Of a DNA stretch of 64,000 nt, positions 1-10,988 are shown piece by piece. The DNA comes from Psococerastis gibbosa (lineage: Eukaryota; Arthropoda; Insecta; Psocodea; Psocidae). The DNA is taken from NCBI GenBank assembly GCA_963971405.1, contig OZ020489.1, positions 9,486,001-9,550,000 of the forward strand, written 5' to 3'. Position numbers and translations under genes: made by a program. Numbering within the stretch: position 1 is the first letter of the stretch; the number at the start of each line of letters is the position of its first letter. The notes beneath the pieces were generated by a model. That model was given only the letters and a program-made list of their open reading frames with translations. It searched no databases and was not told the origin of the DNA.

Positions 1-120
1 CTAACTATGAGATACCAAGAAAGGCACACCTACGAGACGAGAAATCGAGAAAATCTAACTACTAGTGGTAGTCAAGTCAGGAAGAAAATATTTCAAGACG
101 GAATCTCCAAATATAATAAA

Positions 121-408
121 TGGTAAAGGTTCAGTTTAGCTACCCCTCATAAAATCACAAAATTTGGTTCTATATCGTTGATTTACCTATAAAGGAGCCT
201 ATTTCCGAAAGAATTAAAAGTCGAAAAAGTGTAGTTTTTGAGTTACAGCCGAATTTAGTTCGAATTTTTGCATTGCCAGAGGCATGTAAATAAGACAACC
301 CTTGCTTAAATTATGAATTCCCTTGCAAATGGGATGTTTTCCTTCCATATTAAAAGCATTTTCATTCGACTTATGACACAGGGGGGTAGCTAAACTAGAC
401 CTTTACCT
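121..408. mobile_element. Palindromic MITE with ~24-bp inverted ends
   Basis: The left end reads TGGTAAAGGTTCAGTTTAGC and continues into TACCCC; the right end near 380-408 is its imperfect reverse complement. The interior is AT-rich and has no coding potential. This is a non-autonomous inverted-repeat element upstream of FKBP59. The family is not identified. Confidence 0.65.
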
Positions 409-1260
409 ACTAAACTAAGCAGAAGAATAAGAGAATGCAATACAGTGAAATGTTCAGAAAAAAACTAAAAGAAGTTTTCAACAACAACATACACACACTT
501 ATAATATGATGGAAATGTCAAGAGAATAATAAATTTAGTTAGTGAATTAAGTGCATAAAGTGAACTTGGATATTACTATTAGCACATAGTGCTACTTCAA
601 TATACAACAACAATTCACAACTACTACTACTACTAGACGCTTTAAGTTTTATAAGCGATTAACTTTTGTGCTTGACATTTAACTGAAAACTCACCTCGTG
701 TATTACCATTGCCTTGGCATTGGGCTTGGACAGTAATTTACAGGAAGCTTACCCAAGGGTTGTTGCATTAGAGAGCCCATTCCGCGAACAAAAGTCGGAA
801 GCGCAAGGAGCTTCATTATATCTAACATAATTCTTTGAATTAAGTTAACTTAATTAAATAGAGAAAAAAGCCACCCTAATCGGACTGAAACGCGCATCCG
901 CCATTTTGGATTATGGCATGGCATTATTGGCATTTGGCATTTTTTATTTTATTTGGGTGGGGAGAGGGGACTGGGGAGGGAGAAGGGAGGAAACGGTCAA
1001 ACGGTGGGAAACGGAAGTGAATCACAAGCATTTCATTTTTGCTTCGCGCCATTTTTTAAAATAACTCTGAGGTTCTTTTAGTGGCGCTTACCAATTTTAT
1101 TATAATTTTGAATAATTAAACCTTAGACCATGTAATACTTTATATTATATTATATGGTCTAAGAATTAAACTGAAATTCAATTCAATTTGAAGTTAAAAG
1201 GTTCAAAAACTTCACATGAACGTTTTCATTTTTTTTTATGCAGTCATACCAATATTGAAG
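409..1260. other. Intergenic spacer upstream of FKBP59
   Basis: AT-rich sequence in which I see no gene. It holds a short hairpin near 1122-1163, where CTTAGACCAT pairs with ATGGTCTAAG around an AT-rich loop, and a purine-rich G tract around 955-1000. Confidence 0.5.
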
Positions 1261-1579
1261 ATCCGGTTCCGGTAGCGTTCTGTTGCTAGGTTACTCGCCA
1301 TTTTGTTGTTGTCACACTCGCGTCTCGCAGACTCGCACACACCAATTTATTTGAATAGAATTTTCTAGAGGTTCTTCATTCAAATTCATCATTTTCATTA
1401 ATTTTTGCCTAGAACTCCACTATTTAATTGTTGTTGGTCGCCAGTAACTAAGGTATGTGCAACGTTTTTTACTCAAATTTGCGTGTAAGCATTTGCCGGC
1501 TGAAATTGGAGGTTTGATTTTGCATAATGTAAATGTACGCTTGTTTCCTTGAAAATTTACATTTTTGACTTGCTTACAG
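1261..1579 (+). promoter_or_regulatory. FKBP59 promoter / 5'UTR with leader intron
   Basis: A locally more GC-rich stretch (about 1261-1340) precedes a probable 5'UTR exon that ends at a good donor (CTAAG|GTATGT, after 1452). The leader intron ends at TGCTTACAG (1571-1579), five bases before the ATG at 1585. The transcription start is not determined; it is inferred to lie around 1300-1400. Confidence 0.5.
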
Positions 1580-1584
1580 ACATT

Positions 1585-4500
1585 ATGGCTGTAGATATTA
1601 CGCCGAATTTGGATGGGGGCGTTCTGAAGGAGATTCTGACTCTCGGGGAAGGTTCGGAGACTCCCCCTAAGGGCTGTACTGTAAACGCTCACTACCATGG
1701 CACGTTTTTGGATGGCTCTGTCTTTGATTCTAGCGTAGAGCGTGGACAGCCATTTCAGTTTGTGTTGGGCAAAGGTAAGGTAAAAGAGTGTTATGTGTTT
1801 TGCGACACCAGTTATGGAACTATAAATTTCATTAGAGCCTGATGTTAATGGCTCTCGTGTGTCGGAGGCCCCCCATATTTAGTGTTAAACCAGTGCATTG
1901 CATGCCATGGCGACCAAACAACGTTTCTACCTTTGAAACTAAGATGTTCTATGCCCCATTGTGTTTTATATTCATGTATGATGCGGTTACGCATGTGTAT
2001 GGGTGGGTTATACATAAATATTTTCTCCTTATGTGCCCAAACCATTGCTGTCTCTTTGCTATTATCACCTTCATCATTGGTTTCTCCACCACAACTCCTA
2101 AACTCTAATTTAGTAATGCAACCACTTAATTCCATAACTTATCCCTTGTTGTCCTGTGTATGTTCTTAAAGTTTCCTTTCCATAATATAATTTACTGTCC
2201 TGTTTGTTTGCCCCAATTACCTCAAATTGTACGCATAGAATTAGCAAATACGTAGCAAGTATTTTTAAAGTAGCGTTGCTTAATTCTTACTTATTTCTTG
2301 ACAAATGTCATTTTGTCCTTTAACTTTGTTACACTTTTCACTTGCCCTCCCAGTTCAAAAATGTGATTTCTATTTGAAATATTGATTGATTTGTTCAACA
2401 GGTTCGGTCATTAAGGCATGGGATTTAGGAGTGGCGACCATGACAAAGGGGGAGAAGGCTAGGCTGACATGCAAAGCCGAGTACGCCTATGGTGAAAGAG
2501 GAAGCCCCCCTAAGATACCTGCAGGCGCTACTCTAATATTTGAAATCGAGCTCCTGTCATGGCAAGAAGAAGATCTGACTAAAGTCAAAGATGGTGGTAT
2601 ACTTCGGTCCATAATACAAGAAGGGAATGGCATGTCTAGCCCTACGGAATTCCGTGAATGTAAAGGTACGTATGAAAATATTAGAACCACATTCGAGCCA
2701 TTGGTTTTTACTTCAGGATGCAGGCAATGGGGCAGGTAGTTCTGGAATTGAACGTTTCAGTTAGGTGGCTATTCCACCGACTAATTAGCTTCACTAATCG
2801 TGGTAGCAGACATTAATAAGTCTCTACCATATTATAACTTAATTTATAATAGATAAGTTAAGTATCTACATAATAGTCTCCTTAAAACAAAGCAAAAGTC
2901 ATCGATACAATCAAAAATTAAGTAAATTTGCCGATGGAATAGCCGCCTTAGGAGATGTAGCGAGGTTCTGTAGGGACAGTTTTGGTCACTAGGTTCGCTA
3001 ACGACAAACTGATATCCATATTATTCAAAATGGCCGCCGTTTGCATGTGAAAGCTAAGCTCTTAGCATCTAATTAATTCTTTTAATATTTTTTATAATAT
3101 TTTTACTATGCCTGGATATAATCGCTGCATATAATTTAATATATATATATTCTCCATGATTTATAGAAAAATATCACTTTAAAATAATTTTAAAATAGTA
3201 TTGAGGCTTATGGAAAAATCAACCCTTTGATATCAGTGCAACTGGTGCTGCCGTCTACAAAATGACGTCACAAATGAACCTCACTGCATTGTTTCTACTC
3301 CTGATTAGTTTTGCTAACATACGCAGTATCCATTTGAATGCCTAAGGCATGAAGAAATCAGTTACTACTGACATTCCGAGGCACTATCTTCGAAGATTAC
3401 AGATGTTGACCACATGTGCTACCAAAAAAGTATAGTTCTCTTTCAGTTGAACCACGGCCCAATTAGTCTGGATTCTCCTGTTCCATATTAGAGCTCCTTT
3501 CAAGTTCGATAAATCTTCCAGCAATGGCGACTGGCTTATTACGCATTGCGTGCACCATGGCTGTCTTAACTTGTAAGAGTCAGCCTGCTTACGTTGGTAA
3601 CCCTTTGTGATAATACCACTTATTAAGATTATTATTAAGAGAGCTGGTAAAAGACTATACTTTAGATGTGCATTCGTTCAATAAAGGATTTTTAAGCCGG
3701 TTAAACTCCAATAAAAACATTTCAACTTCAATTATTATTGTTGCAGTTCATGTAAAGGGATCTATTGAAGATCGTGTATTTCAAGACAGCGACGTTTCGT
3801 TTACCCTGGGAGAAGGGGCAGAATCAGGGCTACCAAGAGGTCTCGAAAAGGCCATCGAAAAGATGAAGCAAGGGGAAACCGCCAGGATAACGCTGAGTCC
3901 GCAGTACGGGTGGCCTAATGGCAAGCCAGAACTTAACATACCGCCTGGAACAACGCTAAAGTACGTGTTGCTAGCGTTAACTTTAGTCCTCGTTACTACA
4001 CGGAAAGATTAGAATATAGATTTTAGTAGCTAAACAAAAAGTTACGTACCTTATTAGTTGCATGAATGATGGAGGATTCTCGAGGTAGGAGTAGACCAGC
4101 AAGAAGAACATTACGGACTAACTAGAACCGTTTAATGAAATAACTTAATTAAAAGTGACACAGAAAATTTTAAAAACTCAGTGTGGCAGTCGGCACAGAC
4201 TAGAGTCGACTTAATCCGAAAATGAACTGCTGATATTTGTTCAACTTAGTTACAACTTGTTTAGTCACGACTAGGCTTGACCCTACTGATAATATGACCG
4301 TAGATTCCTCCATCAAGCCGTTCTTGTGTGACAAAATTCTACATTACATGGCCCTTCATACCTAAGAGTTTTTTATGGACCCAGACCCATAGGTCCCTTG
4401 TCCAATGGCAACGACCCTATGGATTTCGGACATTATTTGTATTGCTTCCGTATGAATTTTTGACCATTGGCAAACTGGTATACGTTCTCGATGTCAACCT

Positions 4501-7500
4501 ACGCCGGGTACAATTGGGTAGCTTGGTGTGGACTGATTTTTCCCTCCTTGATTATTGTCCCTAGTCCGCCACTGCTCAATAACGTTGTCCTGTTTCCCTG
4601 TAATAAGGCGGGGTTTCCACCGACCTCTCATTGCAGAATGCAAATGACATTGAATTTTTCTTTTTATAGAAATTTATTAAAATGTTTGTACTTAACATAT
4701 CCCATGACGCCATTTTTTAATTTTAGTTTGTTTGTTTGTGATTTTACTCTATGATCATTGATCAATTTTAACTATGGAATAGAGGAAAACTCAAATTTCC
4801 GTCAATGTCATTTGCATTCTGCAATGCGAGGTCGGTGGAAACCCCGCCTAAGTCTTGAATGTCTGCTACCACGTCAACGTAAGTGCATTCTGCAATGAGA
4901 AGTCGGGGGAAACCCCGCCTAAGTGGGAATCAACGGATACAGCAGTCTTTCGTCATGCATTGGAAAAAGACGGGACAATCCAAAGCGTAGGACAGAGAAT
5001 AAATAGTATCACTTTCTATAAGGAAATCACTTGATGGGTGCCTCCATTTGTAATAAGGTTCTATGTCTTTACAAAAGCGGTCTGCAGCAGCTATATTAAC
5101 TCAGGGGTTTTCTTGGCCGTATTTCAAAGGAGCTCAGGGAGTGTTCTTAGTAGTTCTTAAAATTAGAGGCCTTTAAAACTATTTATGTTTTGTTTTAGGT
5201 ATGAAGTGAAGCTGGAATCGTTTGAAAAAGACAAAGAATCATGGGACATGGACTCGGCTGAGAAACTCAAGGAAGCCGACTTGTTGAAAACTAGAGCCAC
5301 AGACTACTTTAAAGCGGAAAAAATCAAAGTGGCAGCAAGACTGTACAATAAAGCGGCTGGCTACATTAACTCTGACACTGGTAATTATAATTGAGTACTT
5401 ACAGGTTAATGTTTATGAAAACCTTGTTCCATTTAAGAAAGATGGGGAAGTCGAGCGAGCCAAAAATATTTTTTGAATCTTGGGGCTACCGAGGGTAGGT
5501 TTCTTCAGTAGCTGGTCGTAGAACGTGTGGCCCCCAGAAATTCAAAAATATATTTTTGATGGAAATGGAGTGTCCCATCTCTCCTATATAGAGCTCTAGG
5601 AAAACCGTGTTATCAGAAAATACATCCTTTTGTTAATCATTCTCCACTGATGGCAGATGTCAGCCTAATGTGTACATTATTGTTCAAAATGGTTTGAACC
5701 AAGACATTGTACTAGTAATTTTCGTTTACAAAAGTTGTCCATAGAATTCTACTACATGATATTGCATTATGGATATGCTGAAACCTGATTGAGGTTGATC
5801 TCAGAAGGTAACATAGAAAGTGTCGAATAATCAGAAGTAGAGAGATAGGAAGGAGTAGAGTAGGCTCACGTATCACACCCGAGCAACAGGAGCTGATTAT
5901 CGATGATGATATCGTGGTTAATTAAGATTTATTTTAACATTGAATCAGTAGAATCCGGGCTGATGGGCCGTGGTCGATGTGACTCCCTACGGAGCCACCG
6001 AGGTACAACCTTCGAAGTCTACGCAGCGCCACTGAAGAAGTCGACCTTAGATGTTGACGAAACGTTTGGAAGTTCACTTCGTATCGACCACGGCCCATCA
6101 GCCCGGATTCTAGTGGTTCTTCATTCAACTCCGGCCGTAAAAGCCTTTGCAGGTACAGTAAAATATTGCGAGAAAAATCACGGGTCTAAGTCGCACCCTC
6201 CTGGCATCTCCATCAATATTGTTCCTCTCATTCGTAAAAAAACAACTGTTAATGTTGTGTGAAAAACATTGAAATTGATTGTTACAGGGTTTGCTGAGTC
6301 GGAAAATGTAGAACGGAAAAAGCTGCTTCTTGCCATTCAATTGAATATTGGCCTTGTTCACCTGAAAACGAAGGAGTATTACGAGGCGAGAAGGGCATGT
6401 GACGAAGCCTTGGAATTGGATCCTGACAACGTGAAGGCATTCTTTAGAAGAGGGCAGGTACGTTCCTGCTGTTATTATTGATTCTTCCTTCTAATCCAAG
6501 TTGCCCGGGTGTGTTTTGTGAGCCTCCGTCACTTATTTCTGTCCCTCTACTCATCATTCAACACTTCTTATGGTGCTAATCCCACTCTCAACTAGTTGAG
6601 TGTCTAGACCTGAGGACTGGTAGTGAAACCACAGGTCAATTAAAGATATTTTTGTTGTTTTTAACGCCTGATTTCAGCATTTCTGCTTTCTGCAACCCTG
6701 TTAGCCTGGCGGGGGAGTGAGTCTGTTTATTAACTGAGGCACCCTAAGGGCAGAATCGTTAACCTCGGGGGAAAGGCTAGTTGACTGACAGGGCAGACCT
6801 CCTGATTATAGTGGATTCCGAACTACTTGGGGAGCATGGTAAAGTCACAGGATTAAATCGGAGGTGACCAGGACTCGATACGCACGGTGGCTGACTGGTA
6901 TAGTCTCAGTGTGTAATCATGTCCCACCATGTTCCCCTGCCAACGCTGTGCACACTACCAAGTTTGCCGCAGTTTGAAGCATGCTCTGCTTTCATGGATT
7001 CAACATGGTAAGGCCGTTGGCGAGATTAGAGAGAAATAGAGATGGCTCAGAGGTTCACTGGATCATGTGTTCTATTGGGCTACAAGAAAATTGATGGTGG
7101 TAATCTAATGCTATAATGTATTTTTTTTTTAATCTAAGAAAGAATTTATTTATTTCAGGCCTACCTCGCTGTGAACGAGCCGGAGCTGGCCAAGGCCGAC
7201 TTCGAAAAAGTTGTACACTTGGAGCCCAATAATACTGCAGCCAAAGCTCAAATCGCTGCATGTGTTAAAAAAATCAAGGAAATTCGTGATAACGAACGAA
7301 AAATCTATTCAAACATGTTTGACAAGCTTGCGAAGAAAGATAAGGAGGTAAGAATTGATATCACTAGAAGCTTTTTTGCCATTTAGAATGTATAGCTAAA
7401 TTCCCTCCCCGCCATGTGACCAAATGGTATACTAAGGGTCTTCACAATGTCGGTGTTATCGAGTTATGCCTAGTTAAGTGTGTTATATCAAGTTAACACT

Positions 7501-10500
7501 CGTGGAACCCGATCACCAAGCTAACCAGCGTGTTATCGAAAAACACTTCTGAGTTGGTTAGAACTGTGTTGTTTAGGTAGCGCTGCGATCGACAGACATA
7601 TTTGTTTATGGTTGATTTGAAACACGCGTTTAGTATTTTGTAATATTTAAATTTATTTGTATTAAGTATTATATATGAAAATACTTAAAAGAAAATAAGC
7701 AAAAAATATTAATAAACGTGTTACTGAAATGGAGTTCTGCCACGAACGAAACCACGAACTCACGATTGTGTGTTAACTTGGATAACACTTCTAACTCGAA
7801 TCGGACTCCTGTCCTCTTTGCAACATTGTGAGAATGGACGTTCTACACCTACATGATTGCGCAGCCCTCTCCAACTACCAGGACAGAAACCTTATGCGTC
7901 TTTAGTGGGAGACTCATCGGCGAATGGCAGAGATGCCAAGAGCCGATATTGGATAAAGTAAAGTAAGTACTTCTAACTCGATAACACCGACATTGTAATG
8001 ACCCTTACTGTAAAAAAAAAAAAATGGTAAAAATGGAATTTGTCTCTAGATTGGAAAACATTCTAAATTCCGAAAGATTAGCTTGAAGTTGTTTGAAATT
8101 GGTGCTGAACTCTCGGCGTGGTTTTAGCATTTTGTCACGTGTCTCCGATGAGGCCGCATGACACGCACCCTTGTTAAAGTTTTCAGACTCGTTCGAGTGT
8201 AATGGGGGATGCTGAAATTAACTTACCCCAGCGATGTAAGTCTCTATGGAGTACTTAGTGCTGGGGTTGGCATTTTAAATGTAAAATATGAAAAATGTTA
8301 TGTATTATCTATTTAATACGTACTACTACTTACATCGGCCAGAAAAAATTCATTTGGAACATCCCAAACAATACCAATAATGTTGGGAAACCTAAGGGGT
8401 CGAAAAGCTACTAGCCTACGTCTATATAAAGCCCATGAAAAAATTACAAATAATAATATAGGGGTTTTACGATTACTTCTTCTTGGCAATGTTATGCTCA
8501 CCCATCCTTCCTCTGGCTTCGTAGAGCAGTAAATTGTTGTTAAGTTATAATATAATACTAGTATGATCGGTCGTGATGACACTGAACATTTCTATCAGAA
8601 GGAAATTCGAAATTAATACAAATATTTGGCGGATTAGGGTCAATACAGATTTGGTTGGTGGGACGAGGATACGAAAAAACCGATCATTACTGAAATCATA
8701 CCGGAAGATAAGGAAGACTTGGAGGAGAAGAAGCGGGAGAAAAGGAAGCAGTTGGAAAATCTAAAAAGAATTGCAGCCCAGAAAAAGAAAGCAAAAGAAG
8801 AGGCTGAAAGGTTGGCCAAGGAAGAGGCTGAAAGATTGGCCGATGAGAAAGGAGACGCTGCTGCGGACACTAAAGAAGGCGGTGCTCCTGTTGTTGATGC
8901 TGGAGCAAAGGTTACTGACGAAGAAGGTGCTCCTGTTGATGTAGTAGCTAATATTACTGAAGAAGGCAGTGAGAAGGTTGATGTGGATAGCAGCACATCG
9001 GCTGTGGAAGATGCTTCAAGTAAAGAGCAGAACGACGCCCAAAGTAATAATTACTATATTGGTGGTATTACTTTTTGTGTTATTCAACCAATAATGATGA
9101 ATTTGACACTGTCTAACATTTGCTCCCTCCTCTGCGTGATGTTAACACTAATTTAACCACTTAGTAATGAAATGATAGCTAGTGTTAACGATTTGTGATA
9201 ACCATTTATGAGCATATTGGCCACTCGTTTTTGTTTTTTTTTTTTTGCTTTCCTATGTATGCTCGTACGTAGTGTAAGGAAGGCTGTGTGATGGTCGAAA
9301 TTTTCGATTTCGGGATTTCAGTGGATTTACACGTTTTGAGGCCCCAGGAACCAAAAAATCTGGTTTTTACGAAATGTCTGCCTGTCTGTCTGTTCGTCGA
9401 TTTGTGGTTAAACTACACGGTGGATTTTGACGAAATTTGGCATGTAGGTTTCACAAGAATTACGCCTCGAGCCAAACTTTTATTATTTTGGGCTAACTGT
9501 GTAGAAGTAGAAGTTTCAAACTAGTATAGTCTGGTGATTTTTCTAACTGTTACTTCTTCGAATGGTTAGAGAGCTTGTATTGCAATCGGGCTAATATAAC
9601 GGTAGTTCGAATCCTCCAGATGATAAGATTTACTAAATAATTCAGAGTAGAATACAAGAGCAATGACTTAATCGTTCAGAAACCATCAGTCCTTATCAGG
9701 ACTAAGCCTGATGATGTGAGTAGCACCCACTCTTAAAACGTCGCCTCTTCCCCTTGACAATGGGCTCCGCCCTAATGGTTGGATGTCTGTGCCTCTAATG
9801 ACTATTAACACAGCAGGCAATGTTAGTCCAGCTAACCCTTTGTTAAATAACAAGCATTTCTGCCATGGGCTGTGAAATTTTTGACTGCTCCACAATAAAC
9901 AGTTTGATATGATTTTGTACACTTTTCCACCTACATCCGTATATACCGTATCTTATTGAAGTAGAGGTAGGCATGCGATGAAAACGTTACTAACAGTTTT
10001 TCATGGAAATGTAAAATTACTTGTTATGATCAATGCGTGTAGTCTGGGTTTTAAACACACAAGGTTTTCCTTTGGTGTTTTTTTTTTTCCTAAGTTTCAG
10101 TTTTAGTTTACGGATGTTGCGCATTAATAGCATGCTATCTGTAGTACTTTTTGTTTGGTAACTATGGCAAGCCGGTGCACATATGGCGGTACATAGGAAA
10201 ATACAGCGAAGGGCCCGAGTCGCATAATTGTGCATCTTCTCTGCTTTACTTTATCCACCGTCTTTGGCTGTTAGCCATCCGAGCAGAGCCTACAAAAAAT
10301 GAAACAACAAGTCTAATGCGATTCTTATATTATCAAAGAATATTAATTAAAATATTTCATTATGATGAATCAGTAGAATCCGGGATGATAGGCCGTGGTC
10401 GTTCTGAAAGTGTAGTTGCTGCTGAGCCTCCGAAGCCTTAGAAGTCTACGCAGTTCCACTGAAGATGTCGACCGCAGATGTTGACGAAACGTTTGGAAGT

Positions 10501-10988
10501 ACACTTTCAGAACGACCACGGCCTATCATTCCGGATTCTACTGATTCATCATGTAAATCCGGCTTGAAAGCCTTTGTAATTATTAAAAAAATATTTCATT
10601 TCCTATTGTAGAAGCATTTAGATTTTTAACTTTTTTTGTCTCTCCTGCATAAATTTACAATTTCAAGTGACAAGTCAAATTAAATGTCCCATCTCTCTTA
10701 TATAGAACTCTAGCCTTAGCAATTATAGTTTCAGGTAGCCTAACGTGTTTTTTTTGAATGTTTCCCATGTTGCAGGAGCCGACGGAGACTGAAGAAGTGA
10801 AAAATTAAGTGGTGTTCTGATGTCCCCCTCGTTTGTTATAGAAGGAGGAGTTGGCCCGGGTACCGGAGCCTGACACCATGTCAGTGCTGGGGGAGTGGGG
10901 CGCCGAGGAGCGGGAGACCGAGCCCACGGAGTTTGAGAAGGAAAATCCCGATGTGCTTCTGCTAAAAAATGATGAATTCAAGTTTTAG
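1585..10988 (+). CDS. FKBP59: FKBP59: FK506-binding peptidyl-prolyl isomerase with TPR domain (Hsp90 co-chaperone)
   Basis: Coding exons: 1585-1774, 2402-2665, 3747-3960, 5199-5380, 6288-6457, 7159-7347, 10842-10988. All junctions are GT/AG and phases agree, giving 451 aa (fly FKBP59 and human FKBP4 are of similar length). Residues ~1-120 form the first FKBP domain (YHGTFLDGSVFDSS, then SVIKAWDLG), ~130-240 a second, diverged FKBP domain, and ~240-390 three TPR motifs (for example LELDPDNVKAFFRRGQ and HLEPNNTAAKAQIAACVKK). The family binds the Hsp90 MEEVD tail through the TPR and acts in steroid-receptor and TRPL-type complexes in the cytosol. The ATG at 1585 follows a 5'UTR acceptor and matches the family N-terminus. 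The last exon encodes an acidic tail containing MSVLGEW, the place where fly FKBP59 has a similar GEW motif. Candidate AATAAA signals lie at 11132 and 11138. Intron 6 is 3.5 kb and full of repeats. Confidence 0.95.
2764..2947. mobile_element. Harbinger-like MITE (TTA duplication), in FKBP59 intron 2
   Basis: The ends are GGTGGCTATTCCACCGAC at left and GGAATAGCCGCC at right, flanked by TTA at 2761-2763 and 2948-2950. Three-base TWA duplications are typical of PIF/Harbinger elements. The interior carries the palindromic module TTATAATAGATAAGTTAAG that recurs at 25.3, 28.0 and 43.3 kb. Confidence 0.75.
2962..3282. mobile_element. GAGGTTC-ended repeat, copy 1
   Basis: It begins GAGGTTCTGTAGGGACAG and ends CACAAATGAACCTC; only about 7 bp of terminal inversion are shared. 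The same ~330-bp sequence is found inside another MITE at 43373-43709, which shows that it is a discrete mobile unit. No ORF. Confidence 0.65.
4340..4560 (+). repeat. Dispersed repeat, intact reference copy
   Basis: It contains CCTTGTCCAATGGCAACGAC and later ATTGGCAAACTGGTATACG. The same sequence occurs around 31541-31625 and 33703-33790, where it is split by a LINE, and partly at 52165-52250. Short open frames across it do not look like protein genes. The class is unknown. Confidence 0.6.
4607..4848. mobile_element. Harbinger-like MITE with ~46-bp inverted ends and TAA duplication
   Basis: The left end GGCGGGGTTTCCACCGACCT and its near-perfect reverse complement at the right extend about 46 bp, including GCAGAATGCAAATGACATTG. 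TAA flanks at 4604-4606 and 4849-4851. A degraded end-only relative follows at 4852-4922 and a truncated copy lies at 63812-63895. It sits in FKBP59 intron 3. Confidence 0.8.
5940..6115. mobile_element. Fold-back MITE, GAATCCGGGC family, copy 1
   Basis: The left arm TAGAATCCGGGCTGATGGGC and its reverse complement at 6087-6113 form a long hairpin; the central part carries GACGAAACGTTTGGAAGTTC. The element is followed by the tail GGCCGTAAAAGCCTTTG also seen after other copies. It sits in FKBP59 intron 4. Confidence 0.75.
6660..7125 (+). repeat. Interspersed repeat family A (CCTGGCGGGGGAGTGAGTC)
   Basis: It contains CAGCATTTCTGCTTTCTGC, CCTGGCGGGGGAGTGAGTCT and GTGGATTCCGAACTACTTGG. Related copies lie at 30262-30345 (+), 30700-31190 (-), 50436-50615 (-), 53452-53680 (+) and 56098-56190 (+). 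It is noncoding. At 53.7 kb a LINE C-terminal fragment follows a copy, so it may be part of a LINE untranslated region. It sits in FKBP59 intron 5. Confidence 0.7.
7433..8007. mobile_element. Palindromic MITE interrupted by a LINE 3' end
   Basis: The left end TAAGGGTCTTCACAATGTCG pairs with GACATTGTAATGACCCTTA at the right; the shared arm includes GTGTTATCGAGTTA. A 169-bp insert with a 13-bp target duplication lies inside (7800-7968). It sits in FKBP59 intron 6. Confidence 0.75.
7800..7968 (+). mobile_element. LINE 3'-end insertion with 13-bp target-site duplication
   Basis: The insert is flanked by ACTTCTAACTCGA at 7787-7799 and again at 7969-7981. It ends in the A/G-rich tail GATAAAGTAAAGTAAG, the mark of target-primed reverse transcription. 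Its decayed coding part resembles the 3' end of LINE ORF2. Similar tails are seen at 28074 (reverse) and 35525 (reverse). Confidence 0.75.
8649..9043 (+). CDS. Candidate Lys/Glu/Ala-rich exon, gene unknown
   Basis: An open frame runs from an acceptor (CAATACAG|A, exon from 8649) to a possible donor (CCCAAA|GTAATA, after 9043). It begins FGWWDEDTKKPIITEI, continues as a charged coiled-coil-like stretch (KKKAKEEAERLAKEEAERLA) and then an acidic, Ala/Val-rich tail. Its codon use and sequence look like protein, unlike the surrounding repeats. It lies in FKBP59 intron 6, but its phases (2 in, 1 out) do not fit that phase-0 intron. An acceptor at 8637 would fit the entry but not the exit: joining to either FKBP59 acceptor then reads a new frame and stops within about 10 codons. 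Without splicing the frame stays open to 9156. It may be an alternative end of FKBP59 or an exon of another gene. I do not recognise it. Confidence 0.45.
9225..9500 (-). repeat. Dispersed repeat with GACAGACATTTCGTAAAAA core
   Basis: It contains the reverse complement of the sequence at about 26290-26515 (CAGACAGAC, TTTCGTAAAAACC, GGTTCCTGG, CCGTTGAAATC). The two copies are in opposite orientation. Noncoding; class unknown. A shorter trace is at 27112-27145. Confidence 0.6.
9535..9630 (+). repeat. tRNA-like SINE head
   Basis: AATGGTTAGAGAGCTTG resembles a degenerate A box and GGTAGTTCGAATCCTCC a B box about 45 bp later. Acceptor-stem pairing is not evident, so this is read as a SINE fragment and not a tRNA gene. 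Confidence 0.4.
10370..10550. mobile_element. Fold-back MITE, GAATCCGGGC family, copy 2
   Basis: The arms run from AGTAGAATCCGGGATGATAG and GCCGTGGTCGTTCTGAAAGT on the left to their reverse complement ending near 10548. The central segment GACGAAACGTTTGGAAGT matches copy 1. The hairpin arms are about 48 bp. It sits in FKBP59 intron 6. Confidence 0.8.
10776..10808 (+). CDS. FKBP59: Alternative short terminal exon of FKBP59
   Basis: A second good acceptor (CCCATGTTGCAG, ending 10775) lies 66 bases upstream of the acceptor used for the main last exon (ending 10841). Both are in phase 0 with exon 6. The upstream site would add only EPTETEEVKN before TAA at 10806, giving a protein of about 413 aa without the conserved GEW tail. 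Whether it is used is inference; it could equally be a silent AG. Confidence 0.4.
   Translation, partial: EPTETEEVKN

Noticed and set aside
1842-2169. Overlapping open frames of 88-96 aa on both strands
   Set aside because: They fall in FKBP59 intron 1; sequence is low in protein character and the frames contradict one another.
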